DNA of 12,291 bases from the NCBI GenBank assembly GCA_905201915.1, contig CAJKQE010000067.1:1-12291 (forward strand). The letters are read 5' to 3'. A program made the position numbers and the translations under genes. Origin of the DNA: an uncultured Lachnospiraceae bacterium (lineage in GTDB: Bacteria > Bacillota > Clostridia > Lachnospirales > Lachnospiraceae). Shown piece by piece: positions 6,852 through 12,291 of the stretch (position 1 is its first letter; each line of letters begins with the position of its first letter). Under the pieces are notes generated by a model. It was not told the origin of the DNA. It made no database searches and saw only the letters and a program-made list of their open reading frames with translations.

Positions 6852-7698
6852 CTTTTTCCTGCTTCTCCTGTTTTTCTTTTTGTTTTTTGTTATACTTTGC
6901 CCAAACTCCACTATACAAAATATTTCTTAAAATTTCAGAGTCCCAAAGTACAGGCAACTTTTCAAAAGCTCCCGTGGCTTCTGCCATCATCATTACCAAT
7001 ATCTGATATATTGTGTTTTCATAATCTTCTTCATTTTTACAATTATGTTTTACTTCTTTTAAAGGGTTATAAGAACCCGTTTTTAAATCATCTTCCAAAT
7101 CATCATAGGCGTCCATAATGTAAATGAATTTTCCCAGATAAAACCCGAAATTTCTCAGTTCTTTCTCCCACATATCCTCTTTATACACAAAGAGTTCTGC
7201 CATAAGCGCTCCAAAAGCTCCTGCTACCAAATCAAGATTTTCTTCCTGTTTCTCTTCATAAGACGCTAAAACTTTAAGCTGTTTTTGAATAACCTGTGCC
7301 TGTCTTTTATATTCCCTGCAAAGTTCTTTTGCTTTCTTTCTGAAAAGGTGCATCCCTGCAATTCCTTTCAGACTTTTATCATCCTTCCAATCATCTTCGC
7401 ATTTAAAATATACAAGCAAAATGTTCATCTTTGCACCATACTCTGATATTTCATTTTGAAGCATAGGAATTTTCTTCACAGGATGTAACGGACAATGGGA
7501 TTGCAATTCCTTTGTAGGAACTTCATATAATGAAGTTAAAAACAACACTAAAAATGCCATATCATACGAAAGTGTCATACGGCCTCGAAATCCGTATTCT
7601 TCCTTCAAGGTGCGGCACAATCCGCAGTAATAGGACTTGTACCGATAAAACTCTTTCACCTTTAATTCAGGTTTATCAATCGTTACATATCCAAACAT
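6841..7698 (-). CDS. DUF5685 family protein, isoprenoid-synthase-like
   Basis: A 285-residue protein that I assign to DUF5685, of unknown function. Visible features: an N-terminal YYCGLCRTL (C25, C28), SHCPLHP (H68, C69, H72), then CEDDWKDD (100-107). Later comes VAGAFGALMAELF (158-170), followed by LGKFIYIMDAYDDLEDD (188-204) and TGSYNPL. The last two blocks closely resemble the VAG-x-VG and LG-x-A-x-Q-x-x-DI-x-RD-x-x-ED-x-x-GR-x-YLP pattern of squalene/phytoene synthases, and CEDDWKDD could be the first aspartate-rich motif, so an all-helical isoprenoid-synthase fold is a reasonable inference. The C-terminus is a charged Lys/Glu/Gln tail. ATG 7698 is preceded by AAAGG. It is the first gene of the operon, with a plausible promoter in the divergent region. 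Confidence 0.8.
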   Translation of the reverse strand: MFGYVTIDKPELKVKEFYRYKSYYCGLCRTLKEEYGFRGRMTLSYDMAFLVLFLTSLYEVPTKELQSHCPLHPVKKIPMLQNEISEYGAKMNILLVYFKCEDDWKDDKSLKGIAGMHLFRKKAKELCREYKRQAQVIQKQLKVLASYEEKQEENLDLVAGAFGALMAELFVYKEDMWEKELRNFGFYLGKFIYIMDAYDDLEDDLKTGSYNPLKEVKHNCKNEEDYENTIYQILVMMMAEATGAFEKLPVLWDSEILRNILYSGVWAKYNKKQKEKQEKQEKDGK

Positions 7699-7740
7699 TT
7701 ACCAAACCTTTCTTTCATAGAATAAATTTCGTATCTTTTA

Positions 7741-7769
7741 ATTATACTATACCTCTTTTGAAATTTCTA
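7741..7769 (-). promoter_or_regulatory. Candidate promoter of the DUF5685 operon
   Basis: On the minus strand TAGAAA (7769-7764), a 17-base spacer and a consensus TATAAT (7746-7741) are present. This puts the start site near 7734, about 36 bases before ATG 7698. A second -10-like TATAGT overlaps (7751-7746). Confidence 0.5.
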
Positions 7770-7786
7770 CTTTATTTTCACTTTTA

Positions 7787-7815
7787 TTGACGTTTTACTG
7801 TTTTTCCGATATACT
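7787..7815 (+). promoter_or_regulatory. Sigma-A promoter of the alarmone synthetase gene
   Basis: TTGACG (7787-7792), a spacer of exactly 17 bases and TATACT (7810-7815) are present. Predicted transcription start is about 7822, giving a leader of about 36 bases. It is back-to-back with the DUF5685 operon promoter in a 159-base divergent region. Confidence 0.75.
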
Positions 7816-7857
7816 TTCTTTGTAACATAATACGTTATTTACGAAAGAGGTGATTTT

Positions 7858-8559
7858 ATGCCTAAAGACACTATTAAGAACAGCATAAGAAAAGATGCTT
7901 CCGAAGAATTCGACATTTTATTTCCAGAAAGATTTATTAAAAATACTGACTATTACAATTCATTAATGATGATGTATCGTTGTGCAATTCGTGAAGTCAG
8001 CACCAAACTGGAAGTACTGGATGACGAATTCTCTGTAAAATATAAGAGAAACCCAATTTCTTCTATTAAGAGTCGCATTAAGACACCACTGAGCATTTAC
8101 AACAAGCTTCAGCGTCTGGGATATGAATTTACTGAACAAAATATTCGTGAACAGTTAAATGACGTTGCAGGAATTCGCGTCATTTGTTCCTTTATTGATG
8201 ACATCTACGCAGTTGCTCACCTGCTGGCAGAACAGGATGATATTACGATTATCCGTATTAAAGACTATATTCAAAATCCAAAACCCAACGGTTATCGCAG
8301 CTATCACATGATTATTGAAATCCCTGTTTTCTTTGCAGAAGGAAAAACACCTATTCGTGCAGAAATTCAAATCCGCACGATTGGTATGGATTTCTGGGCA
8401 AGTCTGGAACATCAACTCCGCTACAAAAAAGATTTAGGCAACAATGAGCAATATGCACTTATTACACAAAAGCTTACAGAATGTGCTCATACTATTACTG
8501 CTACCGACAATCAAATGCAGGATATAAAAAATTTAATCGGGGAATATTGTGAGTTTTAA
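7858..8559 (+). CDS. Small alarmone synthetase, GTP pyrophosphokinase
   Basis: A single-domain RelA/SpoT-type synthetase of 233 residues, similar in length to RelQ/YjbM and RelP/YwaC. It would transfer pyrophosphate from ATP to GDP or GTP to make (p)ppGpp. Synthetase motifs in order: RIKTPLSIYNKLQR (73-86, the basic ATP-binding stretch), NDVAGIRVIC (101-110, with the metal-binding Asp at 102), KDYIQNPKPNGYRSYH (135-150, the G-loop region) and AEIQIRTIGMDFWASLEHQL (168-187, with the catalytic Glu at 169). No HD hydrolase domain and no TGS/ACT regulatory domains are present, so it is a monofunctional synthetase whose product must be removed by another enzyme. ATG 7858 follows AGAGGTGAT. The stop lies within a hairpin shared with the converging gene. 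I cannot say whether it is the RelQ or RelP type. Confidence 0.93.
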   Translation: MPKDTIKNSIRKDASEEFDILFPERFIKNTDYYNSLMMMYRCAIREVSTKLEVLDDEFSVKYKRNPISSIKSRIKTPLSIYNKLQRLGYEFTEQNIREQLNDVAGIRVICSFIDDIYAVAHLLAEQDDITIIRIKDYIQNPKPNGYRSYHMIIEIPVFFAEGKTPIRAEIQIRTIGMDFWASLEHQLRYKKDLGNNEQYALITQKLTECAHTITATDNQMQDIKNLIGEYCEF

Positions 8560-8578
8560 CTCACTCCCCGATAAATTT
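8529..8578. terminator. Bidirectional hairpin between convergent genes
   Basis: AAATTT and ATCGGGGA (8529-8543, with one bulged A) pair with TCCCCGAT and AAATTT (8565-8578). Inside, GTGAGT (8549-8554) pairs with ACTCAC (8559-8564) around a four-base loop, with ATATT bulged on one side. The hairpin includes the stop codons of both convergent genes (8557-8559 and 8561-8563), so it is partly coding on both strands. T-rich flanks follow on each strand. Confidence 0.7.
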
Positions 8579-9181
8579 CTTTAAAAGCTTTTCACTTTCT
8601 TCATAATATCTCTGTGCATTTTCCCCTTTTTCATTATCTGCCACTTCCGGCAAAATACGCATGGTAATATACATGTCCTGTAAAGATGCAGGATTTCCCA
8701 TTTCTTTAAAAGCTTTACAATCTTTTGCCTCAATTAATTGACTCTCATCTTCAGGGAAAATTTCCATTTCCTTAAATTTGTCATAACTTGCTTTGCTTAT
8801 AAAATAAATCGCACTAGATGCTGTTTGTACATCTGCGCTAAACTTGGTCTGACCTGCCATAACTATCTGAGGATCATAACCTTCATCTCCTTCTGACGGA
8901 ATAAAATAATCATTAATCTGAACATGAACTTCTCCATCTTTATTTAAGTCCTTGGCATTTTTAGCAAACCATTTTTCCAATTTCGTTTTATCTTCTTCTG
9001 TTATAGAATAATCACCTAAAAATCCCATATTATAATCATAAGAAACTTTCCCCAGCATATCCTTTACAAAAGTAATAACACAAAACAATACAAATGCACC
9101 AATCAATACATGATATTTATAATAATACCAAAAATTATCCCATTTTTTCTTTCTTTCTTCCTTTGTTTTTCCAGCCTTCAT
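8561..9181 (-). CDS. Single-pass membrane protein with extracytoplasmic domain, unknown
   Basis: I do not recognise a named family. The 206-residue product starts with a strongly basic cytoplasmic segment (KEERKKKWDNFWYYYKYH, 7-24), then one membrane helix (about 25-41, VLIGAFVLFCVITFV), then an acidic domain of about 160 residues predicted outside the membrane. There is no signal-peptidase site or lipobox, so it should stay anchored. A DLNKDGEV stretch (78-85) resembles the first half of a calcium-binding loop (D-x-N-x-D-G), but the later ligand positions do not fit a full EF-hand. ATG 9181 is preceded by AAGGAT. It converges on the alarmone synthetase gene with one base between the stops. 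Confidence 0.75.
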   Translation of the reverse strand: MKAGKTKEERKKKWDNFWYYYKYHVLIGAFVLFCVITFVKDMLGKVSYDYNMGFLGDYSITEEDKTKLEKWFAKNAKDLNKDGEVHVQINDYFIPSEGDEGYDPQIVMAGQTKFSADVQTASSAIYFISKASYDKFKEMEIFPEDESQLIEAKDCKAFKEMGNPASLQDMYITMRILPEVADNEKGENAQRYYEESEKLLKKFIGE

Positions 9182-9218
9182 CTCTTTATCCTTTTCTCTA
9201 AAATTATCATTGTTATAA

Positions 9219-9227
9219 ATTCTATCA
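9219..9227 (-). promoter_or_regulatory. Candidate promoter of the membrane protein gene
   Basis: On the minus strand TGATAGAAT is an extended -10 element; the -35 position (TTTTCC) is weak. It lies 38 bases upstream of ATG 9181. Confidence 0.35.
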
Positions 9228-9297
9228 CTTTTTAATCTTTAGGAAAAGTGCAAAATAAACATTTCATATTATTTTCAAATTTAATTATTCGCACTCC

Positions 9298-9573
9298 TTA
9301 CTTCTGTATGATATACTGAAATTCCTCATGACGTTCAAACCAATTTATCGCATAAGAACAAGTAAGTACTGCCTTTTTTCCCTGTCTGGAAATCTCCTCT
9401 GCTGCTGCCTGCATCAACTTTCCTGCAACACCTGTTCCTCGCAGGGATGGAGATACAAACGTATGATTAATCTCTACTGTATCCGCATCAATATTTGGAA
9501 ACGTAACTTCTGCTGCCTTCTCTCCTTTTTCATCTATATAATAAATCTCATTATTCTGTATCTTAAAATCCAT
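9298..9573 (-). CDS. Small GNAT-type N-acetyltransferase (YjdJ-like)
   Basis: A 91-residue protein of the very short GNAT subfamily (Acetyltransf_CG type), which consists of little more than the acetyl-CoA binding core. The order is an antiparallel beta start (FKIQNNEIYYIDEKGEKAAE), then EINHTFVSPSLRGTGVAGKL (34-53), containing the R-G-x-G-x-A pyrophosphate loop, then a helix, then AVLTCSYAINWFERHEEFQY (68-87) with the subfamily cysteine at 72. It presumably transfers an acetyl group from acetyl-CoA; the acceptor is unknown. The ATG follows AAAGGAGTGG and lies 14 bases after the stop of the Rpn-family gene, so the two are co-transcribed. No clear terminator follows within the 116-base gap. 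Confidence 0.85.
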   Translation of the reverse strand: MDFKIQNNEIYYIDEKGEKAAEVTFPNIDADTVEINHTFVSPSLRGTGVAGKLMQAAAEEISRQGKKAVLTCSYAINWFERHEEFQYIIQK

Positions 9574-9587
9574 ATTTTTCCACTCCT

Positions 9588-10436
9588 TTATTTTGTAACT
9601 TCCTGCTCTTTTTCTATTTCCTTTATCAATTCCTCGATAATTTTCGGTTCTTCCTCCAACATATCGGCAATTTCTTCTGCTGTTTTCCCTTTTTTCAACT
9701 TCTTTCCAACAAGTTCCTTTAATTTTGCTCTAATTCCTTCTTCTCTGCCTTCTTCTCTTTCATAGTATTTTTCTTCCCATGCCTGCATATATTTCACCCC
9801 GATTTCTTCACTTCTTTTCACCTCACAGACACGTTCATGAATATGCCGAATTTTCTTGCTTTTAGATTGTTGTGCCACTTCGTCTGTGGTATTCTCTATA
9901 TAATGGAGAAATTCTATCAGTTCCTTTGGCACTTCATCATCATTTTTTCCCTTTGTATTTAAAAAAATACGAACTGTTCCATCCTGCAATTTGCACTGAG
10001 GCACTTCCTGACATTGAGGCACAAAGGTATACTGATATTTTTCATAGCCAAATAAATCAAAAGGCATAATCATAATCAAATAAGAGTCATTCAAAAGATT
10101 ATAACTTGGTATTCCCGGTTCCAAAAGCCCTGTATCCATCATTCCTTGATAATAGCGGCTTCTCTTTGGTAAATCATCTTTCCTCTTTTTCTGCATTTCT
10201 GTATTATAAACCTGTTCTTCGCTGTCTATAGCGAACAAATCCATACGTATGGAGCGGATTAATGGTGAAATTCTGCCTTCTTTTTCCGTCTTACTTTCCT
10301 GTAAAAGGGAAATCTCCCGCCCTAAAATCAGGCTTAGAACCTCTTGATGAATTTGAGGATCTTCCATAACTTCATCAAATAAAAACCGGTCTGTAAGGTT
10401 TAACTCTTTTAATGGTACAACACTTTTCTTAGCCAT
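9588..10436 (-). CDS. Rpn / PD-(D/E)XK nuclease family protein
   Basis: A 282-residue member of the PDDEXK_2 family often annotated as a PD-(D/E)XK family transposase, related to the recombination-promoting nuclease (Rpn) proteins. The N-terminal LNLTDRFLFDEVMEDP (12-27) matches the usual D-x-x-F-K/L-x-x-F entry motif. The nuclease core shows RMDLFAID (64-71) and YNTEMQ (77-82), giving D66, E80 and Q82 in the expected D...E-x-Q arrangement, so the active site looks intact. The C-terminal third is highly charged and helical, with an REEGREEGIRAKLKELV-type stretch near 227-243. ATG 10436 follows AAAGGAG. Such genes are frequent, repeated and of unsettled role in Clostridia. No terminal inverted repeats or target-site duplication are visible, so I do not call a transposon. 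Confidence 0.85.
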   Translation of the reverse strand: MAKKSVVPLKELNLTDRFLFDEVMEDPQIHQEVLSLILGREISLLQESKTEKEGRISPLIRSIRMDLFAIDSEEQVYNTEMQKKRKDDLPKRSRYYQGMMDTGLLEPGIPSYNLLNDSYLIMIMPFDLFGYEKYQYTFVPQCQEVPQCKLQDGTVRIFLNTKGKNDDEVPKELIEFLHYIENTTDEVAQQSKSKKIRHIHERVCEVKRSEEIGVKYMQAWEEKYYEREEGREEGIRAKLKELVGKKLKKGKTAEEIADMLEEEPKIIEELIKEIEKEQEVTK

Positions 10437-10473
10437 ACTTTCTCCTTTATTCTACCATAGTTCAACCACTGTT

Positions 10474-10500
10474 AAAAGATTTTACACTGAAAAATCTTTT
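10474..10500. repeat. Perfect 10-bp inverted repeat upstream of Rpn-family gene
   Basis: AAAAGATTTT (10474-10483) and AAAATCTTTT (10491-10500) are exact inverted copies around a 7-base loop, 38-64 bases upstream of ATG 10436. It could be an operator or a weak hairpin in the leader. It is all A/T apart from one G-C pair, so stability is low. Confidence 0.5.
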
Positions 10501-10759
10501 CACTATACTCCTGTACATATTTGGGCTGAACTCTGTATTTTCGTTTCTAATATTTTGTTTGTAGTTTGTTTGAAATAGTGGCGAACTGCCTTAGATAAAA
10601 AGATTGATTACTACCTAATATAATACTTCCGACTTTCAATTTCCAGAAACACTTTGAAAACTTTTTATAAAATTTCTTTTAATTAGTTTTGAACATATAA
10701 TTTTATGGAAAAAGTTCTTATTTATGTGTACGAAAAACAACTATCATTCCCAATACAAA
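10501..10759. other. AT-rich noncoding stretch, nothing recognised
   Basis: No open frame of useful length, ribosome binding site, RNA gene or repeat was recognised. A TATAAT occurs at 10619-10624 on the plus strand, but no matching -35 box or downstream gene supports a promoter. Confidence 0.5.
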
Positions 10760-10817
10760 CCAAAAGTGCTTAGAACAGCATTCGCTTTACAGCCTCTACT
10801 ATTCTAAGCACTTCCGG
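10760..10817 (-). repeat. Long inverted repeat, likely structured in minus-strand RNA
   Basis: AAGTGCTTAGAA (10764-10775) and TTCTAAGCACTT (10802-10813) form a perfect 12-bp stem. The next four positions pair only in the minus-strand transcript (two G-U then two C-G), giving 16 bp around a 26-base loop. No T-run follows, so it is not a standard terminator. It may be a REP-like repeat or part of a small RNA. Confidence 0.55.
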
Positions 10818-10840
10818 TTTAAAATCATCTCTTATTTCAT

Positions 10841-10868
10841 TTAAAAAGATTGTGCAACATCACAATCT
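10841..10868 (-). terminator. Intrinsic terminator downstream of the alcohol dehydrogenase gene
   Basis: On the minus strand AGATTGTG, loop ATGTTG and CACAATCT form a perfect 8-bp stem followed by TTTT. It lies 100 bases beyond the dehydrogenase stop, in the right orientation to end that transcript. Confidence 0.75.
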
Positions 10869-10932
10869 CCACGCGCGAGCGGTTCACAAAGTGATAATTT
10901 CATTTCCGCGAGCTTGCGCATCCCCGCGGAGC
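10869..10932. repeat. GC-rich palindromic block
   Basis: In an AT-rich setting this stretch is visibly GC-rich and full of self-complementary pieces. TCCGCG (10905-10910) pairs with CGCGGA (10925-10930). GCGCGAGC (10873-10880) can pair with GCTTGCGC (10912-10919) through one wobble. TCAC/GTGA (10884-10894) forms a small hairpin. It sits between the terminator and the 15-bp inverted repeat at the dehydrogenase stop. It may be a dispersed intergenic repeat or a structured 3' region. Confidence 0.5.
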
Positions 10933-10975
10933 ATTTTTAATTTCATAAGACGCAATTTCCTATGAAATTAAAAAT
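10933..10975. repeat. Perfect 15-bp inverted repeat overlapping the dehydrogenase stop
   Basis: ATTTTTAATTTCATA (10933-10947) and TATGAAATTAAAAAT (10961-10975) are exact inverted copies around a 13-base loop. The right arm contains the last codons and the TAA stop of the dehydrogenase. No T-run follows on the minus strand, so it may protect the 3' end or belong to a repeat element rather than terminate transcription alone. Confidence 0.65.
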
Positions 10976-12134
10976 CTACTTCTTTTCCTTCGTAGATATA
11001 AGTAAACAATTTTTCCATTGCTTCAGGGTCAATGCTTCTTGGGTTAGAACCTGTACAAGCATCTCCTACTGCATTTTTTGCAATCTCACTGATTTTTTCT
11101 TTAAATTCGTCTTCCTTAATACCAAACTCTTTTAATGTATTCGGAATTCCCATGTAGTTATTTAACTCTACAATTCTGTTACACAGTGCATCCATACTGG
11201 CTTCCAATCCCAGATATGCAGCGATTGTCTCGTAACGTTTCTTTGCCTCTGCTTCTTTTGCATTGTATTTAATAACGTAAGGCAGATACATCGCATTTGC
11301 AAGACCATGTGTAATATGTCCTGTTGAAAAAGCAGCTCCTGTTTTGTGTGCCATAGAATGTACAATTCCAAGGAGTGCATTAGAAAATGCCATTCCCGCC
11401 AGACACTGTCCATAGTGCATTTCTTCTCTGCTTGTCATATCTCCATCATAAGATTTTGTAAGTTCATCATTTACAATCTGAATTGCCTTTAATGCCAGCG
11501 GGTCTGTAAATGTTCCGTGTAAAGTAGAAACATAAGCTTCAATAGCATGTGTCAGAGCATCCATACCTGTATATGCAACTAAATGTTTTGGCATAGTTTC
11601 TGCCAATTCCGGGTCTACAATCGCTACATCTGGTGTAATATTAAAGTCAGCCAGAGGATATTTAATTCCCTTTGCATAATCTGTAATAACGGAAAATGCA
11701 GTTACCTCTGTGGCTGTACCTGATGTAGATGGAATTGCGCAGAATTTTGCTTTTTTACGAAGTTCCGGAAAACTAAATGGTGTCAGAATTTCTTCAAAAG
11801 TACATTCCGGATACTCATAAAATACCCACATTGCCTTTGCCGCATCAATAGGAGAACCGCCGCCCATGGCAATAATCCAATCTGGCTCAAACTCACGCAT
11901 AAATTCTGCGCCTTTCATAACTGTTTCTACTGATGGGTCTGGTTCTACATTTTCAAATAATTTTGTTTCAATCCCTGCTTCCTTTAAATATGATACTGCT
12001 TTATCAACAAATCCGAAGCGTTTCATGGAACCGCCGCCTAAAACCAGTACAGCTTTTTTGCCTTGTAATGTTTTCAGATTTTCCAGAGAACCTTTTCCCC
12101 AATATAAATCTCTTGGTAATGTAAATCTTGCCAT
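10968..12134 (-). CDS. Iron-containing alcohol dehydrogenase
   Basis: A 388-residue group III (Fe-dependent) alcohol dehydrogenase, about the usual family length. It would reduce aldehydes to alcohols (or the reverse) with NAD(P)H, re-oxidising reduced cofactor during fermentation in the cytoplasm. An N-terminal dinucleotide-binding domain contains VLVLGGGSMKRFG (29-41) and IAMGGGSPIDAAKAM (88-102). PSTSGTATEVTAFSVI (135-150) is the family substrate-side motif. The metal-binding domain has TGMDALTHAIEAY (189-201; D192 and H196 as ligands) and GIVHSMAHKTGAAFSTGH (256-273; H259 and H273, or H276 in the following THG, as remaining ligands). It resembles the C-terminal half of AdhE and butanol dehydrogenases; substrate preference cannot be read from sequence. 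ATG 12134 follows a strong AGGAGG. It is a single-gene unit with promoter, Rex-like boxes and terminator. Confidence 0.93.
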   Translation of the reverse strand: MARFTLPRDLYWGKGSLENLKTLQGKKAVLVLGGGSMKRFGFVDKAVSYLKEAGIETKLFENVEPDPSVETVMKGAEFMREFEPDWIIAMGGGSPIDAAKAMWVFYEYPECTFEEILTPFSFPELRKKAKFCAIPSTSGTATEVTAFSVITDYAKGIKYPLADFNITPDVAIVDPELAETMPKHLVAYTGMDALTHAIEAYVSTLHGTFTDPLALKAIQIVNDELTKSYDGDMTSREEMHYGQCLAGMAFSNALLGIVHSMAHKTGAAFSTGHITHGLANAMYLPYVIKYNAKEAEAKKRYETIAAYLGLEASMDALCNRIVELNNYMGIPNTLKEFGIKEDEFKEKISEIAKNAVGDACTGSNPRSIDPEAMEKLFTYIYEGKEVDF

Positions 12135-12156
12135 GTTGCTTCCTCCTAAAATTCTT

Positions 12157-12184
12157 GTTATTTTTTTAACGTTATTTTTTTAAC
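12157..12184. promoter_or_regulatory. Two tandem 14-bp Rex-like operator boxes
   Basis: GTTATTTTTTTAAC is repeated exactly and without a gap at 12157-12170 and 12171-12184. Read on the minus strand each box is GTTAAAAAAATAAC, matching nine of ten specified positions of the inner Rex consensus GTTAAnnnnTTAAC. The copy nearer the gene also continues as TAACAA. The boxes run from about the predicted transcription start into the leader, a position suited to repression. Rex, the NADH/NAD+ sensor, is known to repress fermentative alcohol dehydrogenases in Clostridia. The Rex gene is not in the window. Confidence 0.55.
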
Positions 12185-12190
12185 GACTTG

Positions 12191-12218
12191 ATTGTAACAT
12201 ATATTGCTACAAAGTCAA
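12191..12218 (-). promoter_or_regulatory. Alcohol dehydrogenase sigma-A promoter
   Basis: On the minus strand TTGACT (12218-12213), a 16-base spacer and TACAAT (12196-12191) are present, with TGT before the -10 making it extended. Predicted start is about 12184, giving a 50-base leader that contains the tandem Rex-like boxes and AGGAGG. Confidence 0.7.
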
Positions 12219-12291
12219 GCTGTTTTATATTTTTTTTATAATTTTTCACCTTTTTTCATGATATGTATATCTTAAATAGAGAGACTTTTAA

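Noticed and set aside
6852..6911. Longer J-domain protein start at 6911
   Set aside because: The extension lies in the Lys/Gln-rich 3' end of the DUF5685 gene. AGGAG precedes ATG 6851 and the J domain begins right there.
8561..9181. EF-hand or dockerin calcium site in the membrane protein
   Set aside because: Only D-x-N-x-D-G is present; the ligand position near the end of the loop is missing and there is no second copy.
9588..10436. PD-(D/E)XK gene as part of an intact transposon
   Set aside because: No terminal inverted repeats, target duplication or accessory transposition gene are visible. The family name transposase is conventional.
10501..10759. Riboswitch or T-box leader in the noncoding stretch
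   Set aside because: I could not find a T-box sequence, specifier stem, or any known riboswitch core followed by a gene in the right orientation.

Overview
The window looks like a chromosomal segment from a low-GC anaerobic Firmicute, most likely a gut Lachnospiraceae relative. I infer this from the AT-rich sequence, the AGGAG-type ribosome binding sites, the sigma-A style promoters, and families typical of that group: DUF5685, a DUF445 membrane protein, an Rpn-type PD-(D/E)XK protein, a single-domain alarmone synthetase and an AdhE-like iron alcohol dehydrogenase. It reads as ordinary core and semi-core genome. There is no rRNA, tRNA, CRISPR array, prophage or intact insertion sequence.

Left part (1-4762): an amino-acid and organic-acid catabolic block. 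hutU (urocanate hydratase) runs off the left edge on the minus strand. Upstream of it lies hutD, with its own promoter and terminator. Divergent from hutD is a two-gene plus-strand operon of citC (citrate lyase ligase) and a citX-citG fusion (prosthetic-group transfer and synthesis). It ends at a bidirectional terminator, and the lyase subunits citD, citE and citF are absent from the window. Citramalate lyase of the glutamate/methylaspartate pathway uses the same prosthetic group and activation chemistry. These accessory genes beside hut genes may therefore serve the fermentation of histidine via glutamate; this is inference.

Middle part (4764-7698): a compact four-gene minus-strand operon. 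In transcription order it encodes a DUF5685 protein, a J-domain protein with a TPR-like region and a cysteine-rich tail, a polytopic membrane protein, and a DUF445 membrane protein. The first three genes overlap by 10-11 bases. The DUF5685 protein carries two aspartate-rich motifs in an order and context resembling squalene/phytoene synthases. This makes the operon the best candidate here for an undescribed system. A small alarmone synthetase gene is divergent from it (7858-8559), with a clear sigma-A promoter, and it converges on a single-pass membrane protein gene (8561-9181) through a shared hairpin.

Right part (9298-12291): a small GNAT acetyltransferase sits directly downstream of an Rpn/PD-(D/E)XK family gene. 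A noncoding stretch of about 530 bases follows, holding several inverted repeats, including a GC-rich palindromic block. Last is an iron-containing alcohol dehydrogenase, whose promoter is followed by two tandem 14-bp boxes resembling Rex (NADH-sensing repressor) operators.
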